Positions 9,154 through 16,248 of a stretch of 64,000 nt of DNA are shown piece by piece. Location: contig CACWLI010000002.1 in the NCBI GenBank assembly GCA_902761685.1, positions 65,948 through 129,947 of the forward strand, given 5' to 3'. Below the pieces are notes generated by a model. It did no database searches. It had not been told where the DNA came from and was given only the letters and a program-made list of their open reading frames with translations. This DNA comes from an uncultured Erysipelotrichaceae bacterium (lineage in GTDB: Bacteria > Bacillota_I > Bacilli_A > RF39 > UBA660). Within the stretch, counting starts at the first letter, position 1; each line of letters starts with the position of its first letter. The translations under genes were made by a program, and so were the position numbers.

Positions 9154-9502
9154 TTTCTCCATATTGGTTTCCTTCATTAACACTATCTGTTAGCATGTAA
9201 ATTAAGAAAATAATTGGTCCAGCTAGTGGAATACATGCCATGAAATAATACCAACCTGACTTATTAATATCATGTAGTCTTCTTACAACTAATGCAATTC
9301 CAGGAACTATTACAGCTAATGAATATAATACACTAATAATACCAGTAATTTTAGCAACATCTTCACCTAAAAGTCCACCAATAAATCCTAAACAAAATCC
9401 AATAAGAAAATTGCAAAGAATTACCCACCAATAGTCACTTCTAGTAGAACGACCATTGAAGTTTGCATAGTTACGTAAGAATCTCTTATAAGCTTCTATC
9501 AT
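9143..9502 (-). CDS. DUF805 family membrane protein
   Basis: A 119-residue inner-membrane protein of the DUF805 (YhaH-like) family: an N-terminal amphipathic segment with NFNGRSTRSDYWW, then three to four membrane helices with the conserved VRRLHDINKSGWYY between them. The biochemical role of DUF805 is not established. The start is backed by a strong AAAGGAG ribosome binding site on the minus strand. It stands alone between ddl and murI. Confidence 0.88.
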   Translation of the reverse strand: MIEAYKRFLRNYANFNGRSTRSDYWWVILCNFLIGFCLGFIGGLLGEDVAKITGIISVLYSLAVIVPGIALVVRRLHDINKSGWYYFMACIPLAGPIIFLIYMLTDSVNEGNQYGERVL

Positions 9503-9557
9503 AAATGTTACTCCTTTCCTATCTTAATTTTAAAACAATTATTATAATTATTCAATA

Positions 9558-10268
9558 TTATTTTGATTTAATAAAAGAAGAATTATTAGATCTATTATTA
9601 TTTGTTAACAAGTTATTTACTTCTAGTTGCCTTTTTACTTCTTTTGCTACTCCAATATTCCCATCAATTAATATTGCATTTTTAAAAAATGATTGAATTT
9701 TATCTCTAATAATTGGATAGTGTGTACATCCAAGTACAATTGCATCAATATTATAATCTTTATATTGATCTAAATAATAATGTAATATTTCATCTATTTT
9801 GTTATGATTATTTGTTTCTATTGCATTAGCTAGACCATCACATGCAACTAGATAAATATTTTCATTATTTTTTTTATACTTTTCTATTAATTCATGAGTT
9901 CTATCAGATGATATTGTCCCAGGTGTTGCTAGTACAAGTGTATTTTTATAATTGTTATCACATGCGACTTTAATAGCAGGTTCAGTTCCAACGAATATCA
10001 TATTTGGATATTCGTTTCTTAATGTAGTTATACATTTAGTAGTAGCTGTATTACATGCTATTACTATTAATTTAACATTTCTTTTTAACAAGTAATTAAC
10101 AATCCTTTTTGTTATTTTAGTTAGCTCTTCTGTTGTTTTTTCACCATACGGATTATTTTTTGAATCTGCATAATAAATATATTCTTCGTTTGGTAGAATT
10201 TTCTTAATTTCTGCAAGTGTCGTAAGTCCACCAATACCTGAATCAAATATTCCAATTTTTTTATTCAT
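9558..10268 (-). CDS. murI: Glutamate racemase
   Basis: A 236-residue cofactor-independent racemase supplying D-glutamate for peptidoglycan. The N-terminal IGIFDSGIGGLTTL, YYADSKNNPYGEK, the first catalytic Cys in VIACNTAT and the second in LGCTHYPII are all present. Two in-frame ATGs occur. The upstream one (first base 10277) abuts the AAAGAG ribosome binding site, so the ATG beginning at 10268, nine bases after it, is preferred. It forms a single-gene unit diverging from the export-protein gene at 10345. Confidence 0.95.
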   Translation of the reverse strand: MNKKIGIFDSGIGGLTTLAEIKKILPNEEYIYYADSKNNPYGEKTTEELTKITKRIVNYLLKRNVKLIVIACNTATTKCITTLRNEYPNMIFVGTEPAIKVACDNNYKNTLVLATPGTISSDRTHELIEKYKKNNENIYLVACDGLANAIETNNHNKIDEILHYYLDQYKDYNIDAIVLGCTHYPIIRDKIQSFFKNAILIDGNIGVAKEVKRQLEVNNLLTNNNRSNNSSFIKSK

Positions 10269-10344
10269 TTTAATCATCTCTTTAAATATTATAGCATATT
10301 ATTTTTCTATATGATAAAATAGAGTTTAGTAGATAGGAGAAATT

Positions 10345-10863
10345 ATGGAAGGTTTAATTAATTCAATTATAAATGCATTTAGTGGCTTAGTTGCTTTAAA
10401 ATATGGTCGTGAATTAATAGTGTTTATTATTTCATTGTTACCAATACTAGAATTAAGAGGAGGTTTAATTGCTGCTTCTTTACTTGGTGTTAAACCACTA
10501 ACAGGTTATATTGTTTCTATTGTTGGTAATTTAATACCTGTTCCGTTTATATTATTATTTATTTCTAAAATAATTGATTGGATGGAAGTATGTAAGATTA
10601 AATGGATGAAAAAAGTTGCTAAATGGTTAAGAAAAAAAGCTGATAAAAATAAAGGGCAAATTGAAAAGTATGGTTATATTGGTTTAATTCTTTTTGTTGG
10701 TATTCCTCTTCCAGGTACTGGTGCCTGGACTGGATGTTTAGTTGCATCACTTTTGAATCTTGAGAGGAAAAAATCATTTTTATGTGTACTAGCTGGTGTG
10801 GTAATGGCTAGTATAATTATGATGATATTATCATATGGTGTACTAAGTAATTTAATAAATTAA
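10345..10863 (+). CDS. Small multidrug-export family membrane protein
   Basis: A 172-residue integral membrane protein of the COG2426 / small multidrug export family: helices around LLPILELRGGLIAASLLG, a second near NLIPVPFILLF, a cytoplasmic Lys-rich loop, then PLPGTGAWTGCLVASLL and a final helix. The LPxxELRGGIP-like motif is characteristic. Actual transport activity is poorly documented for this family. It has a TAGGAG ribosome binding site and ends in a bidirectional terminator shared with the sirtuin gene. Confidence 0.85.
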   Translation: MEGLINSIINAFSGLVALKYGRELIVFIISLLPILELRGGLIAASLLGVKPLTGYIVSIVGNLIPVPFILLFISKIIDWMEVCKIKWMKKVAKWLRKKADKNKGQIEKYGYIGLILFVGIPLPGTGAWTGCLVASLLNLERKKSFLCVLAGVVMASIIMMILSYGVLSNLIN

Positions 10864-10889
10864 AAATAGAACTTTAATAGTTCTATTTT
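10863..10889. terminator. Shared bidirectional terminator
   Basis: AAAATAGAAC pairs with GTTCTATTTT around a seven-base loop. The stop codon of the minus-strand sirtuin gene lies in the right arm. Confidence 0.85.
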
Positions 10890-11599
10890 AATTGTTCAAA
10901 TATTTCTTTCATGTCTTCATGAAATATAAGTGTTGCTCTATTATCATAGTCAGTTGTATCTCTATTAATAATTACAATATTTTTACCTCTAAAAAAGTCT
11001 ATCATTCCACTAGCTGGATAAACTGTTAAAGACGTTCCGGCAACTATTAACAAATCTGCTTTACTAATAGCATATAGTCCATTATTATAGTCATATTCTG
11101 GTAACATTTCTCCATAAAGAACTACATCTGGTTTTATTAAACCACCACACTTACATTTTGGAATATCACTAGAATTAAATACATCTTCTGCAGAGTATTC
11201 TTTATTGCACTTAATACAATGATTTTTATATATTGTACCATGTAATTCATATATATTTTTATTACCAGCTTTAGTATGTAATCCATCAATATTTTGAGTA
11301 ACTATTGCTTTTAATTTTCCTCTTTTTTCTAGTTCATAAAGATATTTATGAACAATATTTGGTTCTTTATCTAAACAATTTAATTTGTCTTTATAAAACT
11401 TATAGAATTCTTTTGTATTAGCATAGAAGAAAGCACTGCTTAGAATCATTTCTGGTGGCCATTTATATTTCATACTATATAATCCATCTTTGCTTCTAAA
11501 GTCCTTTATTCCAGAAGCGGTAGATACTCCAGCTCCACCAAAGAATACTATGTTATTTGCTTCATCAATTAATTTTTGTAATTTTTCTATCTTTTTCAT
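10883..11599 (-). CDS. cobB: NAD-dependent deacetylase (sirtuin)
   Basis: A 238-residue Sir2-family protein lysine deacylase. It has the NAD-binding GAGVSTASGIKDFRS, TQNIDGLH, the catalytic His in YELHGTIY, four zinc-ligand Cys (CIKC then CKC in the 25 residues after the His), and the GTSLTVYPAS and INRD segments of the Rossmann fold. Length is normal. No Shine-Dalgarno sequence precedes the ATG. Instead a -10 TATAAT ends seven bases before it, so the mRNA is probably leaderless. Its promoter interlocks with that of the ZIP transporter. Confidence 0.95.
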   Translation of the reverse strand: MKKIEKLQKLIDEANNIVFFGGAGVSTASGIKDFRSKDGLYSMKYKWPPEMILSSAFFYANTKEFYKFYKDKLNCLDKEPNIVHKYLYELEKRGKLKAIVTQNIDGLHTKAGNKNIYELHGTIYKNHCIKCNKEYSAEDVFNSSDIPKCKCGGLIKPDVVLYGEMLPEYDYNNGLYAISKADLLIVAGTSLTVYPASGMIDFFRGKNIVIINRDTTDYDNRATLIFHEDMKEIFEQLK

Positions 11600-11605
11600 A
11601 ACTAA

Positions 11606-11634
11606 ATTATATAAAATTTTGACAAAATTGTAAA
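11606..11634 (-). promoter_or_regulatory. Sirtuin promoter giving a leaderless mRNA
   Basis: On the minus strand, TTTACA (11634-11629), a 17-base spacer and TATAAT (11611-11606) lead to a start near 11599, the A of the ATG itself. It lies within the opposite-facing ZIP promoter. Confidence 0.75.
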
Positions 11635-11646
11635 ATATGCTATAAT
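11619..11646 (+). promoter_or_regulatory. ZIP transporter promoter
   Basis: Consensus TTGACA (11619-11624), 16-base spacer, TATAAT (11641-11646). It overlaps the sirtuin promoter, so the two should compete for RNA polymerase. Confidence 0.85.
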
Positions 11647-11670
11647 CTTTTTTGATTTGGGGTGAACAAT

Positions 11671-12384
11671 ATGGAAATTAAATCAGTTTTAATTACATTA
11701 TTATCTGGTATTTCATTTTTTATTGGTTATTTAATAACTGTTTTTGTAAAGAATGATAAAAAGATGGTTACATTTGCTATTGGATTTGCATTTTCAATAA
11801 TAATTGGTTTATGTTTGTTTGATTTGTTACCTGAATGCTTAGAACTTGAAAATAAGTTAATAATGATATTGTGCATTTTTGGTGGAATTGGATTTTTAAA
11901 GTTATTAGATGTATTTATACCGGATCATGATCATGAATCAAAAAAGAAAGATCATATGGAACATATTGGATTAATATCTGCTCTTGCATTATTTATTCAT
12001 AATACTGTGGAGGGGGTTGCAATATATTTATCTTGTTTAAACAGTATTAGTACTGGTTTGTTTATGGCTCTTGGTGTATCATTTCACAATATTCCACTTG
12101 GTATACAAATCTCTTCTTTAGTTAGAAATAAAAAAGAAAGAATTGTATTACTTACAATTTTAACATTCTCTAGTATATTTGGTGTAGCAATTATGAATTT
12201 ATTTAAAATAAATGTTGAAGGTATGATTGGACCAATTCTAATATCAATTACTCTTGGTATGTTAATATATATTTCTATGTTTGAGTTATTATGTGAAATT
12301 AAAGAACATTTTAAAAAGAAAGAGTTAAAACTTGGATTAATAATAGGAATTATAGTTATATTAATTGGACATTTTATTCATTAA
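11671..12384 (+). CDS. ZIP family metal transporter
   Basis: A 237-residue membrane protein of the ZIP family, which brings Zn2+ or related divalent metals into the cytoplasm. Eight helices can be placed, with the two intramembrane metal-site signatures LFIHNTVEGVAI and SFHNIPLG in helices 4 and 5 and a His/Asp-rich cytosolic loop (PDHDHES) between helices 3 and 4. The ATG at 11671 is chosen because GGGG lies eight bases upstream; a GTG at 11662 overlaps that site. The 3' end overlaps the LysR gene tail-to-tail by 24 bases. Confidence 0.9.
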   Translation: MEIKSVLITLLSGISFFIGYLITVFVKNDKKMVTFAIGFAFSIIIGLCLFDLLPECLELENKLIMILCIFGGIGFLKLLDVFIPDHDHESKKKDHMEHIGLISALALFIHNTVEGVAIYLSCLNSISTGLFMALGVSFHNIPLGIQISSLVRNKKERIVLLTILTFSSIFGVAIMNLFKINVEGMIGPILISITLGMLIYISMFELLCEIKEHFKKKELKLGLIIGIIVILIGHFIH

Positions 12385-13245
12385 TATTTCAATAAATTTT
12401 TTGGTAGTAAAACTTGGATATATTTCATTTTTAATGGCTATACCAAGTTTTCTTTTTGGTATTTTTTTATTTGTATCAATTTCAAATAGTGTTTTATTTA
12501 ATTTATCTGTTACAAATTCTTTTGTAATAATACCAACTCCAAAATTATTTTCTATAAGTTTTGTTACTAAATTGTGGCTTACTACTTCCATTTTAGGAGT
12601 ACACTCTAAATTATTTGAATTTAAAAAATTATTAAAGTTTTTCCTTGTTTGAGAAGGATATTTTTGAATGATAATATCTTCTTTTAATATATCAGAAATT
12701 CTATTACTTTTAATTTTATAGTTATTACCATGAACAAATATATCATTTAATTCATTTAATTCAGTTATTTTTAAATCTTTATAATTATTATCTATGTAAG
12801 AAAATATTACAATATCTAAGTTCCCATTTCTTAAATCTTTAATTAAATTATCTGTTAAGTCATTTTGTATATTTATTTGAACATTAGGAAAACTACTATG
12901 AAATTGTTTTAAATATTTTAATAAATAATTTTCTGATATTACTGTAGTTGCTCCAATGTTGATTGAACCTGATTCTAGGTTTTTTAAAGATGAAAATTTA
13001 TTAGTACCATTAATAAAGTATTCTATTCCATCTTTGATGTAATTATATAATTCATTTCCTTCATTTGTTAAAGTAACTCCTTTTGGTGTTCTAATAAATA
13101 GTTTTCCACCTAATTGATACTCTAATGATTGAATTGATTGACTAACTGCAGGTTGACTTATCATTAAATTTTCTGCACCTTTAGAAATTGATTTTTCTTT
13201 TGCTACTTCATAAAAAACTTTATATAATTCAAAATTTATATTCAT
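12361..13245 (-). CDS. LysR-family transcriptional regulator (copy 1)
   Basis: A 294-residue LysR-type regulator: a winged helix-turn-helix at residues 1-60 (ISQPAVSQSIQSLEYQLGG) followed by a periplasmic-binding-like effector domain (SINIGATTVISENYLLKYL onward). The ATG at 13245 follows a GGAGG site; a longer frame starting at 13269 would swallow that site. It is clearly paralogous to the regulator at 44505-45398. It diverges from 13332-14944, the likely target, and its own promoter region contains ACTTAT/ATAAGT dyads. The effector is unknown. Confidence 0.93.
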   Translation of the reverse strand: MNINFELYKVFYEVAKEKSISKGAENLMISQPAVSQSIQSLEYQLGGKLFIRTPKGVTLTNEGNELYNYIKDGIEYFINGTNKFSSLKNLESGSINIGATTVISENYLLKYLKQFHSSFPNVQINIQNDLTDNLIKDLRNGNLDIVIFSYIDNNYKDLKITELNELNDIFVHGNNYKIKSNRISDILKEDIIIQKYPSQTRKNFNNFLNSNNLECTPKMEVVSHNLVTKLIENNFGVGIITKEFVTDKLNKTLFEIDTNKKIPKRKLGIAIKNEIYPSFTTKKFIEILMNKMSN

Positions 13246-13254
13246 ATAACCTCC

Positions 13255-13317
13255 ACTTATATAAAACATAAGTAATATATATTTTTATTATATCTATTTT
13301 ACTTATATAATACAAGT
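13255..13317. promoter_or_regulatory. LysR operator-like dyads and divergent promoter
   Basis: ACTTAT-N7-ATAAGT (13255-13273) and ACTTAT-N5-ACAAGT (13301-13317) form two similar dyads. The second contains the TATAAT (13305-13310) of the rightward gene. Spacing and position fit autoregulation plus target control by the divergent LysR. Confidence 0.55.
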
Positions 13318-13331
13318 AAAGAGGTGATGAT

Positions 13332-13802
13332 ATGTATGAAAATGAAATAAATAGAATAATGGAATTAAAAAAAGAAATATCAATAAAAAGTGAGAAAGTT
13401 GTAATGATTAATCATTTTCTTAGAACATACTCAAGTTCTTTTACAAGCGAAGAGAGTATTAAGGCTTTAGATAGAATTGAAAAGTTTATGGAAGAAATGA
13501 TAAATAAAAGAGTTAACGATGAAGAGGATATACAAAAGATATCTAAAATGATTGATTGTGAACATGAGATTTTATTAAGAATGGTTTTAGAATATGAGTG
13601 CCCAATTTGTAAGAGAAAATTTAATAAATTACCTTCTTCTAAATATGTTATTCATTACTATTATGATTATGATAAGGATGAAGAAGAAATAAATAATATT
13701 ATTTTTAACTCATCAAAGAGTGATGTGTGTGAAGAATTACTTGATTATTTTAGCCATAAGCAATCAAATAGCAATATAGAAATAATGAGGTTAAAAAAAT
13801 GA
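13332..13802 (+). CDS. Uncharacterised protein with CxxC motif
   Basis: A 156-residue soluble, charged, largely helical protein. The only notable motif is CPICKRKFNKL around residues 93-103, half of a zinc-ribbon. No family recognised. An AGAGGTGATG ribosome binding site supports the start. The stop overlaps the next gene by four bases (ATGA), so the two are translationally coupled, and the divergent LysR is the likely regulator. Confidence 0.8.
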   Translation: MYENEINRIMELKKEISIKSEKVVMINHFLRTYSSSFTSEESIKALDRIEKFMEEMINKRVNDEEDIQKISKMIDCEHEILLRMVLEYECPICKRKFNKLPSSKYVIHYYYDYDKDEEEINNIIFNSSKSDVCEELLDYFSHKQSNSNIEIMRLKK

Positions 13803-14944
13803 AAAGAGAAGAATTAAAAAAGATTATTGAATATAAACTATTTAGAATGAAATCGTCTGGAAGTAGACTTATTAATTTAACAAGAAAATTTGAAAATCAT
13901 GAAGAAGTTATAATAGATGAAAGCGAATGGTTTCCTAAGATAGAAGAACTTAATAGTGAATTTGAAATATTAAAAAAAGAAGTAAAGGATTATTTAAAAA
14001 CTGATTATGATAGTGAAGAGTTTTTTAAATCATATAAATGTAGTCATCCAGTTAGGATTGATGACATTGATTTTAGAACAAATAGAAAATATCAAACATG
14101 TGTCTTATGTGGGTATAATTTATTTTATAAGGATTATAAACATGAAAAAAACAATATAGCTGTATTTACTGGAAAAGAAATTACAGATTATTATGAGGGA
14201 GAATATATAATAAGATATACAGATTATAAAATATTAAATATTCTATTAGGAATATGTAATATAAGTACTACAGAAGAAATAGATATAACAAAGGAAATAA
14301 AAAAGCTTAAGTTAGATTATTGTGATATTGTTAGAAATAAAAATAAAAAATATATATTATTTGTACTTGGTAGTAATAGATTTAAAATTGATGATTATTT
14401 ATATTTTAGTAGTGATAATAATATATATTATAAATCTTTAATTAATAAGTTTAGGGAGTTATTTAATGTACATATTACAATAATTGGAAGAAAAGAAGAT
14501 TTAGAAGAATACAAAAAAGAAGATGATTCAATAGAATTATTATCATATGAAACTATTGAAGAATTAGAAAATTTGTTAACATGGGATAGAGATAAATATG
14601 ATCTAGTTATTGATATGAGCAGTTTATTTAATATTAAAGTAGAAGAAGGAAAAATAAAACCTGAAAGATATAAAATTAATTATGGAAAGTTTATACCTAG
14701 TGCTAAGATTATTAAAATAAATGATTTATCAAAAGAAAATAGAAATAGAATAATGGAATATTTAAAAGAAAATGAAAGTGAACTGGCTTATAATAGATGT
14801 ATTAATAGTTGGTTTGATTTTTATAGATATGAAGAAAGTTTAGATAATTTTGATCCAGATAATCCTTCAAATGAAAATTGTAAACTAAAGGGATATTTGG
14901 AATCTAGTTTGTTTGATGAAACAAAGAAATTACTATTAAAATAA
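13799..14944 (+). CDS. Uncharacterised protein, operon partner
   Basis: A 381-residue soluble protein, unrecognised. A helical N-terminus is followed by a probable zinc knuckle made of KCSHPV and CVLCGYN about 27 residues apart, then a mixed alpha/beta region with strands such as KYILFVLGSNRF and YDLVIDMSS that could be a Rossmann-like fold. No catalytic motif or membrane segment is evident. It is coupled to the preceding Cys-containing gene by an ATGA overlap and has no terminator after it, so read-through to the pseudouridine synthase gene is possible. Confidence 0.8.
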   Translation: MKREELKKIIEYKLFRMKSSGSRLINLTRKFENHEEVIIDESEWFPKIEELNSEFEILKKEVKDYLKTDYDSEEFFKSYKCSHPVRIDDIDFRTNRKYQTCVLCGYNLFYKDYKHEKNNIAVFTGKEITDYYEGEYIIRYTDYKILNILLGICNISTTEEIDITKEIKKLKLDYCDIVRNKNKKYILFVLGSNRFKIDDYLYFSSDNNIYYKSLINKFRELFNVHITIIGRKEDLEEYKKEDDSIELLSYETIEELENLLTWDRDKYDLVIDMSSLFNIKVEEGKIKPERYKINYGKFIPSAKIIKINDLSKENRNRIMEYLKENESELAYNRCINSWFDFYRYEESLDNFDPDNPSNENCKLKGYLESSLFDETKKLLLK

Positions 14945-14953
14945 TATTTATTG

Positions 14954-14962
14954 TGATAAAAT
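14954..14962 (+). promoter_or_regulatory. Extended -10 close to start codon
   Basis: TGATAAAAT is an extended -10 hexamer seven bases before the ATG at 14970, with no Shine-Dalgarno sequence between. The -35 is weak. Suggests a leaderless transcript. Confidence 0.45.
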
Positions 14963-14969
14963 TTATTTT

Positions 14970-15620
14970 ATGAAGAAAGAGAAGTTAAAAATATATTATG
15001 AGGATAAACACTTATTAATTGTTTATAAAAAGAGTGGGTTACCAACTATAAAAAGTAACAATTATAAGAATAGTTTATATGAAGAAGTTTTTGATTATTT
15101 GCATAAAAAAAATCAGAGAGTCTTTATTGTACATAGATTAGATGCAGATACTAGTGGTTTAGTTTTATTTGCAAAAGATGAAAGAGTTAAGGAAAATCTT
15201 CAATTAAATTGGGATAGTGTTATTCGTGAATATATTACAATTGTTCATGGAGAAACTAAAGAAAGTGACATAATTAAGTCATACTTAAAAGAAACTAAAA
15301 CTTTGTATACTTATTCTACTAATGATAGTAAGAATGGAAAGTATGCAGAAACTTTTTATGAAAGAATTAAATGTAATAAACAGTATTCTTTATTAAAAGT
15401 TAATATTAAGACTGGTAGAAAAAATCAAATAAGAGTACATATGAAAGATAATAATACTCCAATACTTGGTGATAGAAAATATGGCATTAAAGATGGATAT
15501 AGAAATATGATGCTTCTTGCTAGTAGATTGTTTTTTGTTCATCCAATAACTAGAGAAAGAATAAATATTGATTTAGGGATTCCAAATGAATATTTAAAGG
15601 TTTTTGAAAATGGAAAATAA
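14970..15620 (+). CDS. RluA-family pseudouridine synthase
   Basis: A 216-residue pseudouridine synthase acting on rRNA or tRNA uridines. The catalytic motif HRLDADTSGLVLFAK (Asp of HRLD) is intact, preceded by YEDKHLLIVYKKSGLPT and followed by GRKNQIRVHM and LGDRKYG, the RluA/RluD order. It lacks an N-terminal S4 domain and is short for the family, like RluA itself. No ribosome binding site is seen. It overlaps the next gene by 11 bases. The exact target base cannot be inferred. Confidence 0.92.
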   Translation: MKKEKLKIYYEDKHLLIVYKKSGLPTIKSNNYKNSLYEEVFDYLHKKNQRVFIVHRLDADTSGLVLFAKDERVKENLQLNWDSVIREYITIVHGETKESDIIKSYLKETKTLYTYSTNDSKNGKYAETFYERIKCNKQYSLLKVNIKTGRKNQIRVHMKDNNTPILGDRKYGIKDGYRNMMLLASRLFFVHPITRERINIDLGIPNEYLKVFENGK

Positions 15621-16137
15621 AAAAATATATGTTGTATTAACACAAACATATTCTGGTTTGGCAAGAACAATTAAGTACTTTACAAAAGATACATATTCTC
15701 ATGCATCAATTTCTTTTGATAAAGTGTGTAATGAGATGTATTCTTTTGGTAGAAAATTTAAATATTTTCCATTATATGGGATTTTTTTAAAAGAGGATTT
15801 GAATAAAGGATTATTTCAAAATAAAAAGTCATTAATAGCAATATATGAAATAGAAGTAACTCCTAAGCAATTTGAAAAAGCAAAAAGAAAAGTTAAACAA
15901 ATTAAAAAAACAAATAAAGGATACAATATAATGGGTTTATTACTTGCAAAATTTAAAGTGAAATTGCATAGAAATAAATATTATTGTTCTGAATTCGTTT
16001 ATGAAGTTTTAAGTAGTGATGGAGTAGATATATTAGATAAAAATGTTGTATTATTTAGACCAGAAGAATTAATAGAACATTCAGAATTTAATAAAGTATA
16101 TGAAGGGAAGATTAGAGAGTATATTAATACAATCTAA
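15610..16137 (+). CDS. Permuted NlpC/P60-like (YiiX-type) protein
   Basis: A 175-residue protein resembling circularly permuted papain-like NlpC/P60 proteins: the catalytic His would be in YSHASISFD near the N-terminus and the Cys in YYCSEFVYEVL towards the C-terminus, the reverse of the usual Cys-His order. No signal peptide, so it acts inside the cell or at the membrane; related proteins are amidases or acyl hydrolases of unknown substrate. The ATG at 15610 is preferred to a TTG at 15604 because AAAGG lies about nine bases upstream. Confidence 0.75.
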   Translation: MENKKIYVVLTQTYSGLARTIKYFTKDTYSHASISFDKVCNEMYSFGRKFKYFPLYGIFLKEDLNKGLFQNKKSLIAIYEIEVTPKQFEKAKRKVKQIKKTNKGYNIMGLLLAKFKVKLHRNKYYCSEFVYEVLSSDGVDILDKNVVLFRPEELIEHSEFNKVYEGKIREYINTI

Positions 16138-16183
16138 CTTCTTTTTTTAATTTATCAATGAACAATTATAATATTTATTGAAA

Positions 16184-16232
16184 TAAAAAATTGTTATAAT
16201 TATAAAAATAATCTTTTTAAAATTATAACAAT
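16184..16232 (-). terminator. Long terminator hairpin of the PBP gene
   Basis: A 19-bp stem with one A-A mismatch (16190-16208 with 16214-16232). On the minus strand it is followed by a T run. The arms contain ATTGTTATAATT, and nearby copies of ACAATTATAAT make the region repeat-rich. Confidence 0.75.
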
Positions 16233-16248
16233 TATAATGTTAGTAATT

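Noticed and set aside
9505..9696. Plus-strand ORF of 63 codons overlapping murI
   Set aside because: No ribosome binding site, low-complexity hydrophobic translation, and it lies antisense to the well-supported glutamate racemase gene.
12365..12652. Plus-strand ORF antisense to the LysR gene
   Set aside because: It mirrors the coding bias of the LysR gene and has no recognisable motif or start signal.
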